A DNA stretch of 64,000 nt from an uncultured Ignavibacteria bacterium (GCA_913061095.1 CAJXVM010000008.1:62001-126000), one strand, 5' to 3'. Shown: positions 54,336 through 62,496, numbered from the stretch's first letter. Numbers and translations: made by a program. Notes: generated from the letters alone by a model not told the origin.

Positions 54336-55193
54336 TTAGAACGTCACGCCGAGGCGCAGCAGCAGTCCATGACTCTCGTTGTAGTAGATCGCCTCCGCCC
54401 GCTCGGGCCGGTCGGAGCAGTCGCAGACCACGGCCGTCGGCAGCTGCATGTAGCGGTAGCCGAGATCGACCGAGACATCCAGGATCTCCGACAGCGGGAA
54501 GTCGACACCGGCGCCGATTGAAAACAGCTTCGGCGCGGCTTCGAAGAGATTATTGAACCCGAGCGTTTCGCCGGACTGATCGTCGAACACCGTGCCCGCC
54601 TGGGCATAGAGGAACGGCGCGAAACAGTGCGCGGACAGCTGATAGCGCGCATGCAGGAAAAACGGAAAGCGGTTGATGTCGCGGGCGCTGAACCATCCGC
54701 CGCCGAGTCCGATACCGAACGCGCCGAAACGCAGTCCCGCGGCGACCTCCGGTCCGAACGTGAAACTGTCGAGCCCGATCTGTCGATCAGATTCATCCTC
54801 CCCGGCGTAATATCCCCACAGCCGCAGTTCCACGAAATAGGGGATGCGTTCCCGCTGCCTGTCGTCGCAGGGATACACGATGCCGACGGGATTGTACGAC
54901 GGCGTGTAAAACGTTCGCGCGTGCGTCTCGATCACCAGGATATCCGACGGCAGCTTGCGCACGATCTTCCCGTCGCGCGTCTTGATGACATAGCGCTCAT
55001 ACTCACCCTCCTCCTGCTCATAGGTCACCTCGACGTTCGTGATCACCGTGCCGTCCTTCAGGCGCACCACCTTGTCGTAACGGGGTTCATCGTCATCCTC
55101 CTGCTGCGCGATGGCCGCCACCGGCAGCAGCAGGACGAGCACAAGCGCAATGCCTCCCCATGAATGAATGAACGCACTGACGTATTTCGACAT
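54336..55193 (-). CDS. Outer-membrane beta-barrel protein with N-terminal SH3-like segment
   Basis: A 285-aa predicted outer-membrane protein. The signal peptide (MSKYVSAFIHSWGGIALVLV, then LLLPVAAIAQ) is followed by an acidic DDDEPRYDK and a small beta domain (VVRLKDGTVITNVEVTYEQE) like those of DUF-type Bacteroidota envelope proteins. The rest is a barrel: AAGLRFGAFGIGLGGGWFSA, FFLHARYQLSAHCFAPFLY, VDFPLSEILDVSVDLGYRYM and a final strand LLLRLGVTF ending in Phe. The start at 55193 has TGAGGT upstream; two longer in-frame starts are weaker. It leads an operon with the two lipoproteins, 15 bases before the next start. Confidence 0.83.
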   Translation of the reverse strand: MSKYVSAFIHSWGGIALVLVLLLPVAAIAQQEDDDEPRYDKVVRLKDGTVITNVEVTYEQEEGEYERYVIKTRDGKIVRKLPSDILVIETHARTFYTPSYNPVGIVYPCDDRQRERIPYFVELRLWGYYAGEDESDRQIGLDSFTFGPEVAAGLRFGAFGIGLGGGWFSARDINRFPFFLHARYQLSAHCFAPFLYAQAGTVFDDQSGETLGFNNLFEAAPKLFSIGAGVDFPLSEILDVSVDLGYRYMQLPTAVVCDCSDRPERAEAIYYNESHGLLLRLGVTF

Positions 55194-55294
55194 GGCAAAC
55201 CTCATTGACGAAGCGACGGACAGAGTCACCGGTGTAATAGGATGGAAAGGTATTGGATTCCGGGACTAATGCAAGGGGACGGGAGGAGCGATGA

Positions 55295-55332
55295 GCCCCG
55301 CAGGGACGGCATCCCGGGCGTGAGCCCGCCCG
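55295..55332. repeat. Degenerate solo copy of the transposase-linked repeat
   Basis: The stretch GGACGGCATCCCGGGCGTGA, then GCCCG, matches the reverse complement of the right-hand repeat (60096-60428) at all but one of 25 positions across the end of hairpin A and most of hairpin B. Hairpin C and the start of A are lost. It lies just after the stop of the 812-aa gene in a 142-base gap. Confidence 0.7.
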
Positions 55333-55335
55333 ATA

Positions 55336-57774
55336 TCATGGCCGCACGAAGACCATCACCGTTCGATGTTCCCCGAAGAACTCCGTGCGGATGAAATACA
55401 CACCTGGCCGTTCACCGGACAGATCAATACGGTGATAGAGCTCCTCCCCTGTCGCATTCACCGTCCGTCGGACCCGTTCACGCCCGAGCAGATCCCTGAC
55501 CGTGATATCCACTACCATGGAATGCAGCCCTGTGAGATGCAGATTGAACACTCCCTCGGAGGGATTCGGATACACGCTGCAGGTAACCGCCTCCGGAACA
55601 TGTGGTCCTGCCGCGTCGGTAACGGTCACAAAGAGGCTGTCCGACAGGTGGGTGCATCCAAATGTATTGCTGACGCGCACCTGGTAATATCCATCCTGAA
55701 GCGCCGTACACGAACGCATGAGCGCTCCCGGGATCTCCGTTCCGTCGAGATACCACTGCCACGATGCGGCGCTGTCCGCTATGAGGAGATTTCCGTTCTG
55801 TGTGATGGACGGCTTCGCCGGCCGTGAATGAACCGTCACGCGAACCGTGTCCGATCGTGACGGACATCCGTTTCCATCCGGCAGCGTCACGGTCGCGAAA
55901 TAGCTGCCGCTGTTATGCACGGTGAGAAAACGGGTTGAATCACCCGTGTTCCAGGCGTGGGAGGCCCACCCCATCCCCGCATCCAGGATCACACTGTCGC
56001 CTTCGCAGAAGGACACCGGTCCGAGAACGCTCAGCGAGAACGGCCGCGGATACGGTCCGATACGAAGCTCCGCCGAACCGTAGACGGGCGGGATGTTATC
56101 GGCATCGACGCGCAGGGTGAAGTCCACCAGTCTCCAGAATTGATCCGTATTGATGTTGCTCAGACGCACTCCCCACGTCACGCTGTACTGCTGGCCACGG
56201 AAGAGGACGGGACGCAGACGGGGATTGCTGTTGTCGGACCATGCGGGATCGAATTCGATCAGGTTGTTCCCGCTGAGGTCGTCCCAGCTCAGCTCCGCGC
56301 GCAGGTTGTTGATGTTGACATTCGACGTGTTGCGCAGTCTGGCCGTGACGGTACAATGTGTTGGTGACACGTACGGGGAATCCGCGATACAGTGCAGCGT
56401 ATCCGGTTCGACGAGCAGTTCGGCTTCCATCTTCCGTTCGACAGCGGCGACCGGAATGGTTTTCTCACAGATGATGGGATTCCCCTCGTCATCCCATGCC
56501 GTGACACGGATGGTCAGCGCGCGCGGCACCGTACGGTTCGACACATCGATGATCCACTCCCAGGTGGACTGGTCGCCGTGGTCGATGACGAGATCCAGAT
56601 CGAATCCGGGGAGGTTTGATGAAGCAGAATTCAGCGAGAATCCGTTTTGCCATGGCAGCTCAAGCTGGATGCGTGAGACCTTCCCGGCATGCAGTCCGGT
56701 ATTCCGCAATGTGAAACGGACGGTGAATGGATTTGGCACCACGCCGGTTCCCGCCGTGTCGAGAACCAGGGAGTCCGGCATCTCCAGTTCACATGCGAAT
56801 ACGGGCTGCAGTCCGCGAACCTTGAGCTCGCATTCCGTGAACATCGTATCGAGTGGCGATCCCGATGTGTCCTCTGCGGTGACGGCAAACCGGATGGGGA
56901 CACGGACATCGTAGCGATAGCGTTTTGCCCACTGCACCGTCCAGCTGACTTCAGGAATCGGGTCACCGATCTTCCACGGCGGAATCGTCGAGGGTGAGAG
57001 GGTCTGTGTCCGCGGTTGTGATGGCGGATCCAGCTCACACTCGGGCGGAATCAGAATCGTTGCCCGCACATTCCTCGCCTCGACATTCCCATTGTTCGTA
57101 CAGGTCAGCTTCGCGGTGAACGGATTCGGCGCATAGTTATCACTGACGGAGTCGTATGAGAGGGAATCGGGCACGGAACAGCGCGGTGCAAGCACGGGGC
57201 CATCCATCGCGGGAATGGTCACCGTCGCTTCACAGCGTGTCGAATCCGCATTGTCTGCCGTCACCCAGACAATGACGACATACGTGCGTTCATCATTCGT
57301 ATACGAATGCTCCAGCATCCACATTACTGCACCGGACTGACCGGCATGGAGTGTTGAGGGAAGGACCCGTTTCCGAAACGTATGCGGAGCATCCGCACCT
57401 GCCAGCTTCAGTTCCGGGGGCACGACGATGCGCGCCTTCACGGAGTCTGCCGCAGGACCGGAGAGATTCTGCACAGTGACGGTCACCGGAAAGGGCATGG
57501 GTTCGTAGCGATGATGCACCCTGTCGGCTGTGACGCGCGGCACATCGACGATGCACTGCAGGTTCGGATCTGCCGGGAAGACACTTCTCCTCCCGATGGC
57601 CGAATCAGAACCGGGTTGTGCTTCCGCGAACACTGCGACATCGAACCGGCTCACGGGGAGCCGCTCGTGATTCATCGACGGTGTCTGAGCCACGGCAGCT
57701 GAAATCATGCAGAGCAGCATCAGACTTGCCGGCAGTGCGCGCATGCACCCGCGCGCTTCCCCTGTCAACGACAT
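55336..57774 (-). CDS. Secreted Ig-like repeat protein with T9SS sorting domain
   Basis: An 812-aa exported protein. Signal peptide: MSLTGEARGCMRALPASLML...AVAQ. The body has at least three repeats of about 130 residues beginning with a Cys and a proline-rich NPFT motif (NYAPNPFTAKLTCTNNGNVE; GVVPNPFTVRFTLRNTGLHA; VSPTHCTVTARLRNTSNVN), a paired-Cys anchor-type Ig fold. A later Ig/PKD-like region has ADSAASWQWYLDGTEIPGA. The last 80 residues (CSVYPNPSEGVFNLHL ... DITVRDLLGRERVR ... GVYFIRTEFFG) are a T9SS sorting domain. GGAGG lies 4 bases before the ATG at 57774. It is divergent from the hemerythrin sensor gene. Function unknown. Confidence 0.85.
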   Translation of the reverse strand: MSLTGEARGCMRALPASLMLLCMISAAVAQTPSMNHERLPVSRFDVAVFAEAQPGSDSAIGRRSVFPADPNLQCIVDVPRVTADRVHHRYEPMPFPVTVTVQNLSGPAADSVKARIVVPPELKLAGADAPHTFRKRVLPSTLHAGQSGAVMWMLEHSYTNDERTYVVIVWVTADNADSTRCEATVTIPAMDGPVLAPRCSVPDSLSYDSVSDNYAPNPFTAKLTCTNNGNVEARNVRATILIPPECELDPPSQPRTQTLSPSTIPPWKIGDPIPEVSWTVQWAKRYRYDVRVPIRFAVTAEDTSGSPLDTMFTECELKVRGLQPVFACELEMPDSLVLDTAGTGVVPNPFTVRFTLRNTGLHAGKVSRIQLELPWQNGFSLNSASSNLPGFDLDLVIDHGDQSTWEWIIDVSNRTVPRALTIRVTAWDDEGNPIICEKTIPVAAVERKMEAELLVEPDTLHCIADSPYVSPTHCTVTARLRNTSNVNINNLRAELSWDDLSGNNLIEFDPAWSDNSNPRLRPVLFRGQQYSVTWGVRLSNINTDQFWRLVDFTLRVDADNIPPVYGSAELRIGPYPRPFSLSVLGPVSFCEGDSVILDAGMGWASHAWNTGDSTRFLTVHNSGSYFATVTLPDGNGCPSRSDTVRVTVHSRPAKPSITQNGNLLIADSAASWQWYLDGTEIPGALMRSCTALQDGYYQVRVSNTFGCTHLSDSLFVTVTDAAGPHVPEAVTCSVYPNPSEGVFNLHLTGLHSMVVDITVRDLLGRERVRRTVNATGEELYHRIDLSGERPGVYFIRTEFFGEHRTVMVFVRP

Positions 57775-57980
57775 ACATCCTCCGGGTATTGCACTCTAAT
57801 ATATGGGATAAACCCGCCGATAGGCGAGAAGTTACAACACGCGTCACATGAATCCCGCCAGGGCGACACGAAGGTACAGGGCTGTGCCGTCCAGTGGTGT
57901 CGCCAGTTCAATGGTCACGCTGTGCGTTGAAGTAAGACCAGGCAGATCACTGTCATCCGTATGCATTTCGTCGTCTCCAT

Positions 57981-58009
57981 TTGCAAATATCGACCTATTA
58001 CTCTATGTT
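57981..58009 (+). promoter_or_regulatory. Candidate promoter of the hemerythrin-PAS gene
   Basis: TTGCAA (57981-57986), 17-base spacer, TATGTT (58004-58009). It also fits the Bacteroidota TTTG/TAnnTTTG layout with one mismatch (TATGTTTA). It lies 57 bases before the ATG. Repeated ATCGAC words occur nearby (57989, 58021 and 58033 region) and may be regulator sites; this is speculative. Confidence 0.45.
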
Positions 58010-58065
58010 TATGGTATAACATCGACCACTTTATCGACATTTAAGATCGATCGGAAGGAGCAATC

Positions 58066-59304
58066 ATGAGTGAACTGATAAACAACAGCGAAAAGCGGAA
58101 GCAACAGCTCAAGGAACTCATCCTGAAGCTGCATGAAGGAGACCGGCCGGACGCTGTGCGCGAGGAGCTCGCCGAAGCGCTCGGCAACGTGCCGTACGGC
58201 GAGGTCGTGGAAGTGGAACAGCAGCTGATCCGTGAGGGACTCCCGCAGGAAGAAATCCAGGAGTTCTGTGACATCCACACCGCGGTGCTCGACGGACACA
58301 TCGACACCAGCATGGCGCAGCTCGTGCCACCGGGCCATCCCGTGGATGTATTCAAGCATGAAAACGAGGAAGTGCAGTCCGTCACCGCACGCATCACACA
58401 GCTGTGCGCAGATCTCGAGGATGCCTCAGGGGAAGAAATTGAAGAGCAGATACTTCAGCTGCGCGCGATGTTCAATCAGCTCGCCGATCTTGACAAACAC
58501 TACCGCCGGAAGGAAAATCTCCTCTTCCCGCATCTGGAGAACAAGGGAATCACCGGTCCGCCGACAGTCATGTGGGGCAAGCACGACGAGATCCGTGGTC
58601 TGCTGAAGGGAGCGCGCGAGTCACTCGAAGCTGCCGCGGGCAGCAGCGGAGATGAACTCGCGGCCGTCGCTGACATGCTGCTGCTCCCCGCCGTCCGTGC
58701 AGTGGACGACATGGTCATGAAGGAAGAGCAGATTCTCTTTCCGATGTGCATGGACCATCTCACGGAACTGGAATGGTACGAGATCCATCGCCAGACGCCG
58801 GAGATCGGGTTCTGCCTTCATGACCCGCAGGTTGACTGGAAACCGAAAGACATGCCGCGGCAGGCCGAGGCTGCGGTCGAGGGCGATGCCGTCCGCATGC
58901 CCAGCGGCGCACTGAATCCCTCCGAACTCACTGCCATTCTCAACACCATGCCTTTTGACGTGACGTTCGTGGATGCAGACGACAAGGTGAAATACTTCAG
59001 CCAGGGCGCGGAGCGTATTTTCGATCGCAACCGCGCCATTCTCGGACGCGACGTGCGTCTGTGTCACCCACCGTCGAGCGTGCATATCGTCGATACCATC
59101 ATCGACGACTTCAAGAGCGGAAAGCAGGACCGCGCGCCATTCTGGATTCAGCTCCATGGAAAGTTCATTCATATCGAGTATTTCGCGCTGCGGGATCCAG
59201 ATGGGCGCTACCTCGGCACACTCGAAGTCTCCCAGGATCTGACGGACAAACGCGCACTGGACGGCGAGCAGCGCCTGCTGTCCTATGCCAGCACGGAGGA
59301 ATGA
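58066..59304 (+). CDS. DUF438-hemerythrin-PAS protein
   Basis: A 412-aa cytoplasmic protein with the domain order of DUF438 proteins. Residues about 1-75 are the DUF438 helical domain (LKELILKLHEGDRPDAVREE). About 100-245 form a hemerythrin HHE domain with the iron-ligand His/Glu set (FKHENEEV, DKHYRRKENLLFPHLE, MWGKHDEIR, MKEEQILFPM). About 285-410 form a PAS domain (LNTMPFDVTFVDADDKVKYF, RAILGRDVRLCHPP, YFALRDPDGRYLGTLEVSQD). The family is thought to sense or handle oxygen, nitric oxide or iron. AAGGAGC lies just before the ATG. A triple-hairpin repeat array begins 26 bases after the stop. Confidence 0.88.
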   Translation: MSELINNSEKRKQQLKELILKLHEGDRPDAVREELAEALGNVPYGEVVEVEQQLIREGLPQEEIQEFCDIHTAVLDGHIDTSMAQLVPPGHPVDVFKHENEEVQSVTARITQLCADLEDASGEEIEEQILQLRAMFNQLADLDKHYRRKENLLFPHLENKGITGPPTVMWGKHDEIRGLLKGARESLEAAAGSSGDELAAVADMLLLPAVRAVDDMVMKEEQILFPMCMDHLTELEWYEIHRQTPEIGFCLHDPQVDWKPKDMPRQAEAAVEGDAVRMPSGALNPSELTAILNTMPFDVTFVDADDKVKYFSQGAERIFDRNRAILGRDVRLCHPPSSVHIVDTIIDDFKSGKQDRAPFWIQLHGKFIHIEYFALRDPDGRYLGTLEVSQDLTDKRALDGEQRLLSYASTEE

Positions 59305-59329
59305 CCGCGATGCTGCTGCAGATCCCCGC

Positions 59330-59491
59330 GTTCGCCGCAGGCGGACGCCATCCCGGACGCATGTCCGGGACATAGCCCCGACGTCAGTCGGGGACCGGGA
59401 ACGCGACGTCATCCGTGGAACAGACGAGTCCGCCGCAGGCGGACGCCATCCCGGACGCATGTCCGGGACATAGCCCCGACGTCAGTCGGGG
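59330..59491 (+). repeat. Left array: two copies of a 64-bp triple-hairpin unit
   Basis: Copies at 59330-59393 and 59428-59491, offset 98 bases. Each has hairpin A (GTCCGCC/GGCGGAC, 3-base loop; one mismatch in the first copy), hairpin B (CCCGGAC/GTCCGGG, 4-base loop) and hairpin C (CCCCGAC/GTCGGGG, 4-base loop). Short linkers GCCAT and ACATAG join them. No CDS lies in this 162-base stretch. Confidence 0.9.
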
Positions 59492-59543
59492 ACAAGGACG
59501 GGGGTGATGCGTATGCATTATCGCAATCAAGTGATGTGATCGA

Positions 59544-60002
59544 TCAATCCCGGTCATTAAAAAACACATCAATAGCAGTGTGTCCCAATCCATACCGCTC
59601 GAGCAGCTTCCGGAACTCCTCTTTTGGTGACTGATTTTTGTGATGCTCTTCCTGATGTGCAATATATCCACGCACCGCATCGATATGTGTCGGACTCACG
59701 CTGAACGCACCATATCCGGCCTGCCACTGAAATCGTATGCGAGTAACCTGGTTCTTGTTCATCAGGCGCGATGAATTTGATTTCAGTTTCTGTGTAGCCT
59801 CGGATATTGAGAGAGCCGGAGGAATGTCCAGCAGAAGGTGAATATGATCGGGGATGCCGCCGATCGCATAAAGGTGAATCCCCAGATTCTTACACACACC
59901 ACGGACATATCCCGTAAGAGCACACATCGGTTGTTTCGTTAGCAAGTCCTGCGAATGCAGTGTACGAAATACCATGTGAGTGTGAAGCTGCACGTATGAC
60001 AT
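59544..60002 (-). CDS. IS200/IS605-like Y1 transposase, REP-associated (RAYT) type
   Basis: A 152-aa single-domain HUH endonuclease of the IS200-like (tnpA) fold. The HUH motif is GGIPDHIHLLL with His53 and His55; the likely nucleophile is Tyr113 in VRGYIAHQEEHH. Other family marks: YVQLHTHMVFRT at the N-terminus, FQWQAGYGAFSVS and EEFRKLLERYGL. It lacks a partner tnpB. The start at 60002 has AGGGAGAAT upstream. The gene appears intact and lies between two inverted repeat arrays, the usual setting of RAYTs that move or maintain REP elements. Confidence 0.9.
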   Translation of the reverse strand: MSYVQLHTHMVFRTLHSQDLLTKQPMCALTGYVRGVCKNLGIHLYAIGGIPDHIHLLLDIPPALSISEATQKLKSNSSRLMNKNQVTRIRFQWQAGYGAFSVSPTHIDAVRGYIAHQEEHHKNQSPKEEFRKLLERYGLGHTAIDVFFNDRD

Positions 60003-60095
60003 GTTATTCTCCCTATGGTTGAACATGGTTGCTGCTGAATCTTCGCTTTTTGAACGATATTTTCAATACACATTTCCGTCATTGAATCAAGACGC

Positions 60096-60428
60096 CCCCC
60101 GGAATGCCGTCCGCCTGCGGCGGACTCAGCGAACCTTGGTGCCAACCCGCATCGCCACATTCCCCCGACTCACGTCGGGGCTACGTTCCGGGCTCACGCC
60201 CGGAATGCCGTCCGCCTGCGGCGGACTCAGCGAACCTTGGTGCCAACCCGCATCGCCCCATCCCCCCGACTCATGTCGGGGCTACGTTCCGGGCTCACGC
60301 CCGGAATGCCGTCCGCCTGCAGCGGACTCAGCGAACCTTGGTGCCAACCCGCATCGCCCCATCCCCCCGACTCACGTCGGGGCTACGTTCCGGGCTCACG
60401 CCCGGAATGCCATCCGCCTGCGGCGGAC
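60096..60428 (+). repeat. Right array: 101-bp tandem unit carrying the triple hairpin
   Basis: The GGAATGCC word recurs at 60101, 60202, 60303 and 60404: exactly 101 bases each time. Three complete C-B-A hairpin sets are present (C 60163-60180, 60264-60281, 60365-60382; B 60186-60205, 60287-60306, 60388-60407; A following), plus a leading partial B-A. Between sets is a 36-base spacer containing a small TTGG-TG-CCAA hairpin. It fills most of the 438-base gap 60003-60440. Confidence 0.92.
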
Positions 60429-60440
60429 TCGATTCAGGGA

Positions 60441-62324
60441 TCAGTTGACGACGACCGGCACGGTGCGGATGTCGTCGCCGGCGTGCAGCAGCACGTGGTA
60501 GCAGCCGCGCGGCAGCTCCGCGCAGTTGATGCCGATTTCATGACGACCCGCGAAATAATGAGCATCGGTGAGCACGGCAACACGGCGGCCGAGCATGTCG
60601 CGCAGTTCGGCACGTACCGATGCCGGACGCGGGAGCGTGATCGGCAGCAGGCCGCGCAGCCGCGATCCGCCCAGCGGCTGCGGATAGATCGGCTCCACCG
60701 TCATCGCGCGAGCAAGCCCGGGGATTTCCCGTACACCGGTCACCGATGCAATTTCACTGAGCAGCCAGCCATCCGGATCGAATATCCAGTCAACGACCTC
60801 CATGTCGGGCAGACTGTCCACGGTCAGCACACATTGCTCGACGGCAGGCAGCTGCCGGGTGACCCGCATGGTGTCTCCACTTTTCAGTACCAGGTCAAGC
60901 TCAACCGGCATGGCAAACAGCGGCCATCCGCGATCCTGCTGCGTCTGCCGCACGCATATCCGAAACGCGCCGTCCGGATCCTCGCAGAAACGACGCAGTT
61001 CAAAAACGGGCCAGCCGCCGTCATACACCCACTGGGAGAAAAACTGGCCGAGCTGCTGCCCGCTCGATTCCTCCATGGCGCCGCGGAACATCACGCTCGT
61101 CGCAGTCCCGCCCATGTACGACTGCACGTAATGCCGCAGACCCGCATAAAACGCCGCATCCCCCATGACATGCCGCAGCATGTTCAGCACCAGCGCTCCC
61201 TTGAAATAGATGGTGCCGGGATAATTGTTGTCGATGCAGTCACGGTATCCCTGCAGCGGCAGTGCGCCATCGTGTCCGGCGATCTGCTCACGGTAGCTCG
61301 TGACAAAACGTGATGCGAGCGCATCCATGCCGCCTTCGTCGTAGCGCTGCACACGGTACAGCCATTCGAAGTACGTGGCAAAACCTTCACTGAGCCAGTT
61401 TTCATTGACATCCGCGGGCGTGATGCCGTTGCCGAACCAGTGATGGGCCAGCTCATGCGCCTCGACAACGCCGGCGGTCAGGTCCCAGTTCTGCACGTCG
61501 AAGGTGATCATGCCCTGCCCCTCCACCGCGCCGAACGGCACCCAGCAGAAGCCGATCTTGTCGGCCGGCCAGGGACCGAGCATCATGGTGAGCATGTCAA
61601 CCATGTCCGCTATCGGAGCGAAGTACGGCGCAGCCCGGCTTTCGTCTTTCTGCAGGACGTAGTAGGCAGCAGGGATGCCGAGAATGGTATCGCGCACACA
61701 GGCGTAGTCCGCAACCGCATAGGTGACGCAGTGCGGCGCCGTCGGGATATCCTCCACCCAGCGGTACCGGCTGCGTCCCTCGGCCGTCGCACAATCCTGC
61801 AGCTTGCCGATGGATGCGGCGCAGAGTCCTTCCCGCACATTGAAGGTGAGATCCCAGCGCGCCTTGTCGGCGAAACAGTTGTTGATGGGAAGCCAGTGCG
61901 TCGTGGTGCAGAGGTAGTCGAGCAGTCCGCTCTGCGGGATGCAGTAGGACACCTCGCCGAAGACGGGCCCGCACCCGTTGCTGCACAGCGGTATGCCACC
62001 GTAGACGACATGCACCGAAATCGTGTCACCCTTACGGACGGGATCCTCGGGATAAACGAGCAACCCGCCGAAATCGTGCACCCAGGGCACGGGCGTGTTG
62101 TCAACGGCGACGGACAATACGCTCAGTCCGACCAGATCGAGCGGAATGCAGTGCATCTCCGTCTCGGAGGAATTGGTGAGCAGAATATCAGCGGTTGCTG
62201 TGAGCGCTTTCTCTTCGATTTCGAACGTCAGCTCGGCGCGGTAGCACAGCACATCGAGCTGCGGAGCATAGGCCTGCAGCGACACGGGGAGCAGCAGCAT
62301 GAGAAACAGCGGAACAACTTTCAT
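60441..62324 (-). CDS. M1-family metallopeptidase with T9SS sorting domain
   Basis: A 627-aa exported peptidase. Signal peptide MKVVPLFLMLLLPVSLQA. The M1 N-terminal beta domain spans about 25-205. The zinc site is VEAHELAHHWFGN with His290, Glu291, His294 and the third ligand Glu313 in NENWLSEGFATYF, spaced as in M1 peptidases. The usual GxMEN substrate motif reads GAVEGQG (about 265-271), with the Glu kept but Asn lost, so exopeptidase activity may differ. The last 80 residues (PIYPQPLGGSRLRGLLPI ... LRDMLGRRVAVL ... GCYHVLLHAGD) are a sorting domain. GAGGAGG precedes the ATG. The right repeat array starts 13 bases after its stop. Confidence 0.9.
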   Translation of the reverse strand: MKVVPLFLMLLLPVSLQAYAPQLDVLCYRAELTFEIEEKALTATADILLTNSSETEMHCIPLDLVGLSVLSVAVDNTPVPWVHDFGGLLVYPEDPVRKGDTISVHVVYGGIPLCSNGCGPVFGEVSYCIPQSGLLDYLCTTTHWLPINNCFADKARWDLTFNVREGLCAASIGKLQDCATAEGRSRYRWVEDIPTAPHCVTYAVADYACVRDTILGIPAAYYVLQKDESRAAPYFAPIADMVDMLTMMLGPWPADKIGFCWVPFGAVEGQGMITFDVQNWDLTAGVVEAHELAHHWFGNGITPADVNENWLSEGFATYFEWLYRVQRYDEGGMDALASRFVTSYREQIAGHDGALPLQGYRDCIDNNYPGTIYFKGALVLNMLRHVMGDAAFYAGLRHYVQSYMGGTATSVMFRGAMEESSGQQLGQFFSQWVYDGGWPVFELRRFCEDPDGAFRICVRQTQQDRGWPLFAMPVELDLVLKSGDTMRVTRQLPAVEQCVLTVDSLPDMEVVDWIFDPDGWLLSEIASVTGVREIPGLARAMTVEPIYPQPLGGSRLRGLLPITLPRPASVRAELRDMLGRRVAVLTDAHYFAGRHEIGINCAELPRGCYHVLLHAGDDIRTVPVVVN

Positions 62325-62442
62325 GGCATCCTCCTCGGGGATTTTCTATGGATGAATGGAAACCAATGATGCGTCTATCAACGCGGGCCCGGTGTGCGGC
62401 CCGGCATATGCGAAGGAGGATATCCGCCACGCAATCAACGTG

Positions 62443-62496
62443 ATGCAGGCATGTGACGAACTGCAGGCATGTGGCGGGATGCAGACATGCGGCGGA
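62443..62496. repeat. 18-bp imperfect tandem repeat, three copies
   Basis: Units start at 62443, 62461 and 62479 with shared core TGCAGGCATGTG and small changes. They lie about 120-170 bases upstream of the M1 peptidase start (minus strand). No gene is seen in 62325-62615. Confidence 0.65.

Larger units (their letters stand above)
59330..60428. mobile_element. Y1-transposase locus flanked by inverted triple-hairpin repeat arrays (RAYT/REP-like)
   Basis: Two arrays of the same three-hairpin unit, in opposite orientation, enclose an IS200-like transposase gene. Order on the plus strand: A-B-C, A-B-C, transposase (minus), then C-B-A three times plus a leading partial copy. Hairpin C always faces the gene. 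The arrays are not identical, so they are not simple terminal repeats of a recent insertion. Confidence 0.7.

Noticed and set aside
60096-60428. CRISPR array
   Set aside because: Spacers are identical between units, units are 101 bp with internal hairpins, and no cas gene is present.
60104-61313. Overlapping plus-strand frames through the repeat array
   Set aside because: They arise from stop-free tandem repeats and from the antisense of the M1 gene; no start site or family support.
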